Below, piece after piece: positions 1-5,860 of a stretch of 7,834 bases of DNA. The notes under the pieces are model-generated. The model saw only the letters and a list, made by a program, of their open reading frames with translations. It searched no databases and was not told the DNA's origin. How positions within the stretch are numbered: position 1 is the first letter of the stretch; the number at the start of each line of letters is the position of its first letter. The stretch spans positions 1-7,834 of the forward strand of contig JAJFUH010000204.1 in NCBI GenBank assembly GCA_021372535.1, given 5' to 3'. The translations under genes were made by a program, and so were the position numbers. This DNA is from a bacterium. Its GTDB lineage: Bacteria > Latescibacterota > Latescibacteria > Latescibacterales > Latescibacteraceae.

Positions 1-38
1 TCCTGTCATGTCAGCGAAAAAAAAGCACCCGTACTGCA

Positions 39-1313
39 TCATTCCATGATTATCGGAAACGGCGGAACAGCTTCCGGCGGAGTCCGCTTCACCGCAATTG
101 CTTCATAGACGGAGGTCATATACTCCGCGACCGTATCGTAATTGACACTCCGCTCGATCACACGCCGCGACCGGCTGCCAAGAGTATTGCGGAGCTCGTC
201 ATTTCCGATGAGACGGCCGATCGCCTCCGCGAGAGCAGCCGTATCGCGTTCACTGACCAGTATACCGGTTATTCCGTCCCTGACCAGAACGGGGATGCCT
301 CCCACGTTCGAGGCGACTATCGGAAGTCCCGCCGCCATCGCTTCTGGTACCACGACGGGGAGACCGTCCACCGCCCCGCTCTCATGCCGTATCGACGGCA
401 CAACAAGGAGATCGGCCATTCTGAAATAAACGGGACCCTCGTCCCGCATGACCGCGCCTGGCATGACGACACGGTTTTCGAGACCGAGACGGGCGGCGTA
501 TTCCTTCATTTCATCGAAAAGTACTCCCCCGCCTGCCAGAACGAGCGTCACATGTTCATGCCCGGCTGCAATCGTGCGGAAGGCATCGAGAAGGTAGGTG
601 AATCCCTTGACATGAACCATCCGCCCCATTGCGAGGACAATACGGTTGTTCGGTGGAATCCCCAGCCTGCCGCGAAGCCGGTGGACATCCGCTCCGGTTA
701 CATTTGCGGAAAAATCCGATTCCACGGTGTTGGGTACAAGACCGCATTTACGTGTATCGATTCCGATGGCGCGGAGCCGTGCAGTGAGGTCGGGGCTCGG
801 TGAAAATATGTACGTCGCCTGCGAAGCCGCGAATCGCGCCATGCTCCGGAAAAGGGCGTTTTTTTCGGCGGTGAAGACATCGGAGCCGTGGAGCTGGATA
901 ATGAGCGGCACTCCGGTCGCCCTCGAAACACGGGCCGCGATATAACCGTTGGGGAGAATCCAGTGGGCATGGAGAATATCCGGTTTCTTTTCGAGAACAA
1001 GACGTTTAAATGTCCTATTTGCCGCGAGAAAGAGGAGCGGCGACAGCGCCATCACCCGTTTTCTGAACCGCACATTCCCCTCGATAGTCCGCGAATAGCC
1101 GAGAATATGGAGACTGTCGGGCCAGACATAGCGGTATGTCCGGAGATCGACCGTATGGTCGCCGGGCTGACGGTTCCATGCCGGATCATACGCCGTAAGC
1201 ACGGACACATCGTTCCCCCGCCGCGCAATATGCTCCATGAGCTGTTCGACAAATGGGGCATTGATGTCGCCGGTAAAACGCGGATAAGTATGTGTCAGCA
1301 CACAGATTTTCAT
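39..1313 (-). CDS. GT4-family glycosyltransferase (GT-B fold)
   Basis: A 424-residue retaining glycosyltransferase of the GT4 type, expected to move a sugar from a nucleotide-sugar donor to a lipid-linked or surface glycan on the cytoplasmic face of the membrane. The N-terminal acceptor domain starts with the usual strand (MKICVLTHTYPR) and carries HAHW (115-118) and LHGSDV (141-146). The C-terminal donor domain has GRMVHVKGF (230-238, with the family's conserved Lys at 236), LVLAGGG (257-263) and PEAMAAGLPIVAS (323-335). The first acid of the EX7E motif is Asp316 instead of Glu; the second is Glu324. There is no signal peptide or membrane helix, and the length is normal. The ATG overlaps the TGA of the upstream GT2 gene in an ATGA at 1310-1313, so translation is probably coupled; no strong Shine-Dalgarno is visible. 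It is the last visible gene of the operon. Donor and acceptor cannot be read from the sequence. Confidence 0.93.
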   Translation of the reverse strand: MKICVLTHTYPRFTGDINAPFVEQLMEHIARRGNDVSVLTAYDPAWNRQPGDHTVDLRTYRYVWPDSLHILGYSRTIEGNVRFRKRVMALSPLLFLAANRTFKRLVLEKKPDILHAHWILPNGYIAARVSRATGVPLIIQLHGSDVFTAEKNALFRSMARFAASQATYIFSPSPDLTARLRAIGIDTRKCGLVPNTVESDFSANVTGADVHRLRGRLGIPPNNRIVLAMGRMVHVKGFTYLLDAFRTIAAGHEHVTLVLAGGGVLFDEMKEYAARLGLENRVVMPGAVMRDEGPVYFRMADLLVVPSIRHESGAVDGLPVVVPEAMAAGLPIVASNVGGIPVLVRDGITGILVSERDTAALAEAIGRLIGNDELRNTLGSRSRRVIERSVNYDTVAEYMTSVYEAIAVKRTPPEAVPPFPIIME

Positions 1314-2263
1314 GGAGTGGGTGTGGAATCGACGCGGAAGGTTCCCGCCTTTTCCATCCTGCTGTGGGTTATGAGTTCCGCCAGGAGACCGGTCGAAATA
1401 AACTGGATTCCCAGCAGGAAAAGAAACACGCCGCCAACCAGGAGCGGCTGATGTCCCTGAATATTGCGAAATCCGCTGTCAATCCAGAGCTTCACGATGT
1501 AGAGATTCACAAGGCCGCCCAGAAAGCAGAACACCAGCCCGGCAGAACCGAAGAAATGGAGCGGCTTCGAGGTATACCGGGTCAGCAGAATAACCGTAAG
1601 GAGATCGAGAAATCCCGAAATGAGCCGTTTCGAGCCGTATTTCGAGCTGCCGTACTTTCTCGGTCGGTGGTGTATCACGATCTCTCCGACCCTGAAGCCG
1701 TTAAAGTTCGCGCTCACGGGGATGTAGCGGTGAAGATCGCCGTAGAGCGTAAGTGACTTGATCACATCCCTCCGGTACGCCTTGAGACCGCAGTTGAAAT
1801 CGTGCAGGTTCAGCCCGCTGAAAAACCGGACAATGGCGTTGAAGAATTTCGATGGTATCGTTTTTGACAGCGGATCATGACGCTTCTTTTTCCAGCCCGA
1901 AACCATGTCGAGACCGCCCTCGAGCGCCCCGATGAGGGCGGGTATTTCTGCGGGATCGTCCTGGAGGTCTGCGTCCATGGTGACAACATACGAGCCTCCC
2001 GCCGCTTCGAATCCGGCACGGAGCGCGGCAGCCTTGCCGTAATTCGTCAGAAAACGGATCACCCTGACCTGCACATCCTTTTCCCGGAGCTGCGTGAGCA
2101 CATCGTATGAGCCGTCTCTCGAACCATCATCGACAAAGATGATCTCGCCCGTCTCGTGCATGGTATCGAAAGCCTTTTTGATCTCGCCGTAAAGCTCTTC
2201 GAGGCTCTCGCGCTCGTTATAGACAGGCACCACGACGGATAGTTTCAACGGATTTTCGTTCAT
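1310..2263 (-). CDS. Membrane GT2 glycosyltransferase, polyprenyl-phosphate type (DPM1/ArnC/GtrB-like)
   Basis: A 317-residue inverting GT2 enzyme (GT-A fold). Relatives transfer a sugar from UDP or GDP to undecaprenyl or dolichyl phosphate at the inner leaflet. The domain begins with LSVVVPVYNE (8-17), followed by VDDGSRDGS (44-52) and the metal-binding DADLQDDP (97-104). NCGLKAYRR (157-165) and KYGSSKYG (203-210) are typical of the DPM1/ArnC branch. Two hydrophobic segments follow, about residues 237-260 and 272-297, and the C-terminal GLLAELITHSR resembles the end of GtrB-like proteins. Length and domain order fit the family, with no missing catalytic residue. The ATG follows GAGAGG (2275-2270, 6-base spacer) and lies 12 bases after the stop of the preceding gene; its own stop overlaps the next start. 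It is the best candidate in the operon for making a lipid-phosphate sugar donor. The sugar is unknown. Confidence 0.93.
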   Translation of the reverse strand: MNENPLKLSVVVPVYNERESLEELYGEIKKAFDTMHETGEIIFVDDGSRDGSYDVLTQLREKDVQVRVIRFLTNYGKAAALRAGFEAAGGSYVVTMDADLQDDPAEIPALIGALEGGLDMVSGWKKKRHDPLSKTIPSKFFNAIVRFFSGLNLHDFNCGLKAYRRDVIKSLTLYGDLHRYIPVSANFNGFRVGEIVIHHRPRKYGSSKYGSKRLISGFLDLLTVILLTRYTSKPLHFFGSAGLVFCFLGGLVNLYIVKLWIDSGFRNIQGHQPLLVGGVFLFLLGIQFISTGLLAELITHSRMEKAGTFRVDSTPTP

Positions 2264-2275
2264 ACCCCGCCTCTC

Positions 2276-3457
2276 TCATCTGGTCTTGAAATCGAGCGCC
2301 GCAAATGTCCGCTCCCAAATGGCGTCCCAGTCGTATTCTGCCGCCATCTCCACGGCACGTTCCCTCATGCGTTCATAACCGTCCCTGTCGGCGAATATCC
2401 CGCTGATGGCCCTCGCCAGGTCTTCGGGATCGTGCCTGACTATGACCCCGGCTCCCTTCGATTCTATCTCGCGCGCGACCGAAGGGACATCGGTGATGAG
2501 TACCGGAAGCCCGCAGCCGAGATATATTTTCACCTTCCCGGGATCGGCATATTTCTTATACGTGTCATCCCCGGGGGGATAAGTCGCGAGCGCCAGCCCG
2601 CAGCCCGTGAGAACGTCGTAAATATCCCCGTCCGACCTGAGAAAACCGGTAAAACGGACATGGGCTTCTATCCCGTTCTCCTTCGCCCGCTTTTCGAGCA
2701 TCCCCCTCAGTTCGCCGTCCCCGGCAAACACGACGGTCGTATCGGGAAACCGTTCGAGCACCGACGGGAGAGCATCGAGAATCAGCCCCGGACCGTGCTC
2801 CTCCCTGAGCGCGCCGAAATACACGATGGCATGCGGATCGATGTCCCGTACCGGTTTCCGCGGTATGGCATTGAACGTGCAACCGAGCGGGACGGTTATC
2901 TGCGGCGCTGAAAGGTCCTTCCGGATGCCGATCGACTCGCGGCCCTCCGGCATCGCCTCCGAAACGTTCCAGATGACATCCGCATGGTAGCAGCACACCC
3001 TGTTGATACCCTGGTACAGGGCATTCATCACGCGGCCCGGGAAACGAACCGGCGTAAAATCGATCACATAGAACGCCACTCTGCGGACTCGCCCGAACAT
3101 CCTGAGTACGAGCCCTGCGAGGGTGTTCAGGTTGTCGGAGCCGACATACAGGTCATATATCCGCCCGCTCCTGAATACATAATGTACAGAAAAAATAAGG
3201 TCTTTGAGGTAGAAAAGCAAGGCATTCCCGCGAACGGGAGGAGCCGTCGTTTCATGCACGACCGCGCCGTCCGGGCCATACTCGACAATCATGGTGTTGA
3301 GCGGGATGTGCACGGCTTCAGGGAAGGGGTGACTGATTGTGAGGATCGATGATGCGCGCCCCCGGAGATAACGGACGAGTTCTGCCTCCGGTGTACCCGG
3401 CGACTCGAAGTAAGTATGCTTGACCGAAATGAGGGATGCACCCCGGATATCGAACAT
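2276..3457 (-). CDS. GT-B fold glycosyltransferase (GT4-like C-terminal domain)
   Basis: I place the start at the ATG at 3457, giving 393 residues beginning MFDIRGASLISVKHTYFE. The frame stays open to 3553, but that would overlap the upstream gene by 97 bases and add a basic, unstructured 32 residues. The chosen ATG shares its A with the upstream TGA (TGATG) and follows GAGAGGCGG (3475-3467). The N-terminal half (1-195) has DLYVGSDNLN (102-111) and is hard to match to a family. The C-terminal half is a typical GT-B donor domain: IVYFGALREEHGPGLILDAL (211-230), VVFAGDGEL (242-250), HVRFTGFL (266-273), and ADPGKVKIYLGCGLPVLIT (304-322). At the position where GT4 enzymes usually carry the second Glu of EX7E there is Ile311, and Tyr303 stands at the first. 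No membrane helix is evident. It is probably a glycan-assembly transferase, but activity and donor are uncertain. Confidence 0.87.
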   Translation of the reverse strand: MFDIRGASLISVKHTYFESPGTPEAELVRYLRGRASSILTISHPFPEAVHIPLNTMIVEYGPDGAVVHETTAPPVRGNALLFYLKDLIFSVHYVFRSGRIYDLYVGSDNLNTLAGLVLRMFGRVRRVAFYVIDFTPVRFPGRVMNALYQGINRVCCYHADVIWNVSEAMPEGRESIGIRKDLSAPQITVPLGCTFNAIPRKPVRDIDPHAIVYFGALREEHGPGLILDALPSVLERFPDTTVVFAGDGELRGMLEKRAKENGIEAHVRFTGFLRSDGDIYDVLTGCGLALATYPPGDDTYKKYADPGKVKIYLGCGLPVLITDVPSVAREIESKGAGVIVRHDPEDLARAISGIFADRDGYERMRERAVEMAAEYDWDAIWERTFAALDFKTR

Positions 3458-5148
3458 CAGGCCGTTCCGCCTCTCTTCCGGTTTTCTGCTCCGGTGAAAA
3501 TACCTTTGATAAGCCCGGCGGGAAATGCCCATGCGCGAATAAAATGATCGCATACAATGCCGAGCGTAAAAAAGGGTGTCGAAAGGAGATCAAAACACGC
3601 CAGAGCAGTCAGAATAACCACTGCACCGTAAACATACCACGCCATGGTATATCCTTCCGACGGCAGAACTGCCCACCCTGCGAGAAGAATAGTCCAGATA
3701 ATCGTGAAAACAAGGCGCCACAGGTTCCGTAATCCTTCTCTGCCGGTTGAAATACCATACCCGCAGGAAAATGCCTCTCTCGCGGCGGAACGGATGTATG
3801 GCATGAACAGAGACGGCACCTTTTTCAGCACGGCGACATCGGGATCATACTGTATATTCCCAAGAGACGATGCCGAAGTACTGAAAAATCCGCCGGATTT
3901 CGTGAATCCGTGGTTTTCGGGGTGTTCAGCAAAGAAAACTTCGGCCCGGATAAAAACATTTTCCATCGAAGCCCTGTGAACATGACGGACAGGTCTGAAA
4001 GAATAGAGGTATGCATCGGAGCCTCTCACTATTCCGGAAGAAAAGACCATTCCAGCCGCTTTTTCCAATCGCGACTTAAAACCGCCGGGTATCAGTGGAC
4101 CGCAGACGACACTGACCTCAGAATCGTCAAAATTACTCACCGCATAGTCAACCCAGACCCCCATGGGAAGGCAGTTCGAGCCGAGAAATCCGAGAATATC
4201 GTATGAATCCTTATTGGCGCTGAGCCATTTGAATACATCAAGTTCCGTACGAAAAACCGTATAGTCTGCGCTCTCTCCCTGGTGAGCATCATTGCCGATA
4301 CACGCTATCCGGGTTCCGTCATATGTTTTAAGACATTCGGTCACTTCGGGAGATGGCGGGCATCCCCGTACGACAACAAGCACTTTTTTGCGAACCGGTG
4401 AAAATCGTGGACGGTCGCCGTCATAATACCGCATGACTTTCAGGCGGTAAAACACCGCAAGGGTATCGATAAAGAGGCTTATCACATCCTCGATACGGAT
4501 ACGGCCCCATTTGAGGTCGCGCTTGAACTCGATCACAACCGGCACTTCCCTGAGCCTGTATCCGAATCTGACCGCCGTTGCCAAAAGCTCGACATCGTAG
4601 GCGAATTTCTTGACCAGCAGACGGTGGAGAACATCATCGAGAACCTTTCGCCTGAAAACCTTGAGCCCGGTCTGGGTATCCCTCACCGGAAGGCTGAAAA
4701 GGTATCTGATCATGAAATAGTATATCCAGCTCGCAATTTTTCGGGAAAACGGATACCGGAGCTTCGATTCGGGATGATGCTTCGAGGTTACCACGATATC
4801 GCAGGGAGTTTCTTCCAGCAGCGTTACGAGACTGCGAATCTGGGATGGATCGATATCAAGATCGGCATCGAGAAAAACGACAATGTCCCCGGTCGACCGC
4901 TCGAATCCGCTCCTGAGCGCCATTCCCTTGCCCATGTTGCGGATATTCCGTGCCACGGTGACGTTATCGAAATCGCTGGCGGCGCGGCGGATTTCACCGA
5001 GCGTATCATCGGCGGAACCGTCATCGACCGCGACGATCTCCGCGGAAAGCCCGGTATCGAACATGATCTCACGGGTTTTCCTGATGTTTTCGTATATACA
5101 TGCCTCCTCGTTGAAGGCAGGCATGATGATGGAAATATCGTGTTTCAC
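3457..5148 (-). CDS. GT2 glycosyltransferase fused to a degenerate second GT2-like domain with membrane tail
   Basis: A 563-residue protein and the first gene of the operon. The first domain (about 4-235) is a complete DPM1-like GT2: ISIIMPAFNEE (5-15), VDDGSADDT (41-49), DADLD (94-98) and DTQTGLKVFRR (157-167). It should transfer a sugar to a polyprenyl phosphate or similar acceptor at the membrane. The second part (about 254-460) follows the layout of another GT2 domain (FLGSNCLPMGVW at 321-332, VVCGPLIP at 347-354, ENVFIRAEVFF at 396-406), but the metal-binding DxD position reads G-S-N (323-325) and no ED catalytic motif follows. Two or three hydrophobic segments end the protein (about 477-497, 504-522 and 524-548). 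GC content in the second half is lower (85 of 180 bases at 3901-4080, against 36 of 60 at 4861-4920). The start is GTG, with GGGAG five bases upstream. The second domain may bind or position an acceptor, which is inference. Confidence 0.88.
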   Translation of the reverse strand: MKHDISIIMPAFNEEACIYENIRKTREIMFDTGLSAEIVAVDDGSADDTLGEIRRAASDFDNVTVARNIRNMGKGMALRSGFERSTGDIVVFLDADLDIDPSQIRSLVTLLEETPCDIVVTSKHHPESKLRYPFSRKIASWIYYFMIRYLFSLPVRDTQTGLKVFRRKVLDDVLHRLLVKKFAYDVELLATAVRFGYRLREVPVVIEFKRDLKWGRIRIEDVISLFIDTLAVFYRLKVMRYYDGDRPRFSPVRKKVLVVVRGCPPSPEVTECLKTYDGTRIACIGNDAHQGESADYTVFRTELDVFKWLSANKDSYDILGFLGSNCLPMGVWVDYAVSNFDDSEVSVVCGPLIPGGFKSRLEKAAGMVFSSGIVRGSDAYLYSFRPVRHVHRASMENVFIRAEVFFAEHPENHGFTKSGGFFSTSASSLGNIQYDPDVAVLKKVPSLFMPYIRSAAREAFSCGYGISTGREGLRNLWRLVFTIIWTILLAGWAVLPSEGYTMAWYVYGAVVILTALACFDLLSTPFFTLGIVCDHFIRAWAFPAGLIKGIFTGAENRKRGGTA

Positions 5149-5153
5149 CTTAT

Positions 5154-5158
5154 CTCCC
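5154..5158 (-). promoter_or_regulatory. Ribosome binding site deciding the GTG start at 5148
   Basis: Read on the minus strand, GGGAG lies five bases (ATAAG) before the GTG at 5148. The next in-frame ATG is codon 9 and would remove the first beta strand of the GT2 domain, so the GTG is preferred. Confidence 0.75.
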
Positions 5159-5163
5159 GTAAC

Positions 5164-5172
5164 TTACAGTAA
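5164..5172. promoter_or_regulatory. Candidate operator, palindrome TTACAGTAA (copy 1)
   Basis: TTAC-A-GTAA is a perfect 4+4 palindrome around a central base. It sits 16 bases upstream of the GTG of the glycosyltransferase operon, next to its ribosome binding site. The same 10-mer (TTACAGTAAT) recurs 111 bases further upstream. A protein bound here could block translation-start-proximal transcription. No regulator gene is in the window. Confidence 0.3.
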
Positions 5173-5245
5173 TGCATAAGGTAATGTAAAAAAACCCTCG
5201 TGTGCAAGAAAAAGCTGTCCGGGATCATGCCGTACCCGATGCTGT

Positions 5246-5274
5246 ATTTTCATAATTCATTGTTTCACGGTCAA
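5246..5274 (-). promoter_or_regulatory. Weak sigma70-like promoter candidate for the glycosyltransferase operon
   Basis: On the minus strand TTGACC (5274-5269, 5 of 6 to consensus) is followed after 17 bases by GAAAAT (5251-5246, 4 of 6). A start near 5240 would give a leader of about 90 bases before the GTG. The -10 element is poor and the region is AT-rich, so chance matches are easy. Confidence 0.25.
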
Positions 5275-5283
5275 TTACAGTAA
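5275..5283. promoter_or_regulatory. Candidate operator, palindrome TTACAGTAA (copy 2)
   Basis: This is the second exact copy of TTACAGTAAT. It lies directly beside the TTGACC proposed as the leftward -35 element (5274-5269), where a regulator could touch RNA polymerase. The two copies are the only ones I noticed in the spacer. Confidence 0.3.
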
Positions 5284-5361
5284 TTTATCCGGAGAATGAA
5301 TGTTTCCTTACTGACAGTATATTTTCGTAGTATCCGCTTTTTTTATTTGCGGGGAGACGGT

Positions 5362-5391
5362 TTGACATATTAATTCTTTCTATGATATGAT
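5362..5391 (+). promoter_or_regulatory. Strong sigma70-like promoter facing right
   Basis: TTGACA (5362-5367, perfect) is followed by an 18-base spacer and TATGAT (5386-5391, 5 of 6). Transcription would start near 5398, about 460 bases before the epimerase ATG. It therefore either gives that gene an unusually long leader or makes a short noncoding transcript. A weak long-range stem, CGGGT (5404-5408) with ACCCG (5442-5446), would lie at the very start of the RNA. The match is by eye only, but it is the best promoter-like sequence in the window. Confidence 0.45.
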
Positions 5392-5597
5392 CGTGATAAC
5401 AATCGGGTATCAGGACTAGCGCGGATTACCATATTCAGTTAACCCGAATAATTTCGTAAATATATATTTAACCCTGATTATTCATGAAAATATTTCACCA
5501 TACTCACCGCGTTGCGCTGCTTCGCAGCAGGAAGGCACAAAAAGTCATAACGGATCGTTTTTATACATGACGAAATAATTGTTCGTGTTTTTTTATT

Positions 5598-5623
5598 GTA
5601 GGGGCACCCCCCCCGTGGTTGCC
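5598..5623. repeat. REP-like C-rich relic
   Basis: GTAGGGGC is followed by A, eight C residues (5607-5614) and GTGGTTGCC. From memory this resembles the dispersed families beginning GTAGGGGCGA and ending in GTGGTCGCC or GTGTTCGCC that are scattered through many environmental bacterial genomes. GGCA with CC on the left can pair imperfectly with GGTTGCC on the right. Only one degraded copy is in the window, so the family assignment is inference. Confidence 0.4.
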
Positions 5624-5626
5624 AAC

Positions 5627-5643
5627 TGTGGAAAAAATCCACA
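5627..5643. repeat. Short hairpin TGTGGA-A5-TCCACA
   Basis: A perfect 6-bp stem (5627-5632 with 5638-5643) closes a five-A loop immediately to the right of the C-rich relic. It has no T-run behind it, so it does not look like an intrinsic terminator. It may belong to the same degraded repeat. Confidence 0.35.
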
Positions 5644-5764
5644 TTCAATTAATTCATGAATAGATCGGGCTAACGATAAAGACGAAAATAAAAATAATAG
5701 ATTATTTATACTATCTTTAGTAATCATTAATCATTCATATCTGAAAAAATATATAAAAAAATAC

Positions 5765-5803
5765 AAATCCGTGTAAATCCGCCTGATCCGCGTGAATCTG
5801 CGT
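5765..5803. repeat. Imperfect 10-base tandem repeat, four units
   Basis: Four successive units read AAATCCGTGT (5765-5774), AAATCCGCCT (5775-5784), GATCCGCGT (5785-5793) and GAATCTGCGT (5794-5803), followed by a partial TCCGT. All units share the core ATC(C/T)G, and the period is 10, 10, 9 and 10. This is about one helical turn, so the cores lie on one face of the DNA. It sits 57 to 96 bases before the epimerase start. From memory, similar strings occur as dispersed repeats in intergenic DNA of some environmental phyla. Confidence 0.6.
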
Positions 5804-5811
5804 TCCGTTAA

Positions 5812-5825
5812 ACCTGTGGACAGGT
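5812..5825. promoter_or_regulatory. Inverted repeat ACCTGT-GG-ACAGGT upstream of the epimerase
   Basis: A perfect 6+6 inverted repeat with a two-base centre lies 23 bases before the AGGGAG ribosome binding site. It is flanked by TTAA on both sides. The two-base centre is too tight for a stable RNA hairpin, so a dimeric repressor operator is the likelier reading. The function is inferred. Confidence 0.35.
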
Positions 5826-5848
5826 CGGATTAACCATATACACCCAAC

Positions 5849-5854
5849 AGGGAG
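5849..5854 (+). promoter_or_regulatory. Ribosome binding site of the epimerase gene
   Basis: AGGGAG followed by a short spacer (AACACC) precedes the ATG at 5861 and fixes the start. Confidence 0.75.
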
Positions 5855-5860
5855 AACACC

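Larger units (their letters stand above)
5149..5860. other. AT-rich divergent intergenic region, 712 bp
   Basis: No credible gene lies here. The region separates the leftward glycosyltransferase operon from the rightward epimerase, so both must be started from it. It carries a duplicated palindromic 10-mer, a rightward promoter-like pair, an approximate direct repeat of TTAACCC followed by AT-rich sequence (from 5439 and from 5468, period 29), a 5-bp hairpin GCTGC-TTC-GCAGC (5516-5528) in a small GC-rich island, a C-rich repeat relic, a short hairpin at 5627-5643, a 10-base palindrome ATTCATGAAT (5652-5661), an imperfect tandem array and an inverted repeat. Separate entries cover the stronger ones. 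No intrinsic terminator is visible. Confidence 0.85.

Noticed and set aside
1-38. A run of eight A residues (T8 on the minus strand) just after the GT4 stop, as an operon terminator.
   Set aside because: Only a 3-bp stem (GCA/TGC) precedes it, too weak for an intrinsic terminator. The operon may continue beyond the window.
888-1451. A 187-residue plus-strand open frame, and similar frames at 1292-1756, 2432-2911 and 4624-5172.
   Set aside because: All lie opposite the glycosyltransferase genes, cross gene borders and show no family motifs.
3458-3553. An upstream ATG extending the GT-B gene by 32 residues.
   Set aside because: It would overlap the upstream coding region by 97 bases and adds a basic segment that does not fit the fold. 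The TGATG junction with a purine-rich site is the better start.
5684-5712. TATACT at 5707-5712 as a nearer promoter for the epimerase.
   Set aside because: No -35-like hexamer lies at 16-19 bases upstream, and the surrounding DNA is nearly all A and T.
5149-5860. A CRISPR array or tRNA in the long spacer.
   Set aside because: No repeat of 20 bases or more with regular spacers and no cloverleaf-like sequence is visible.
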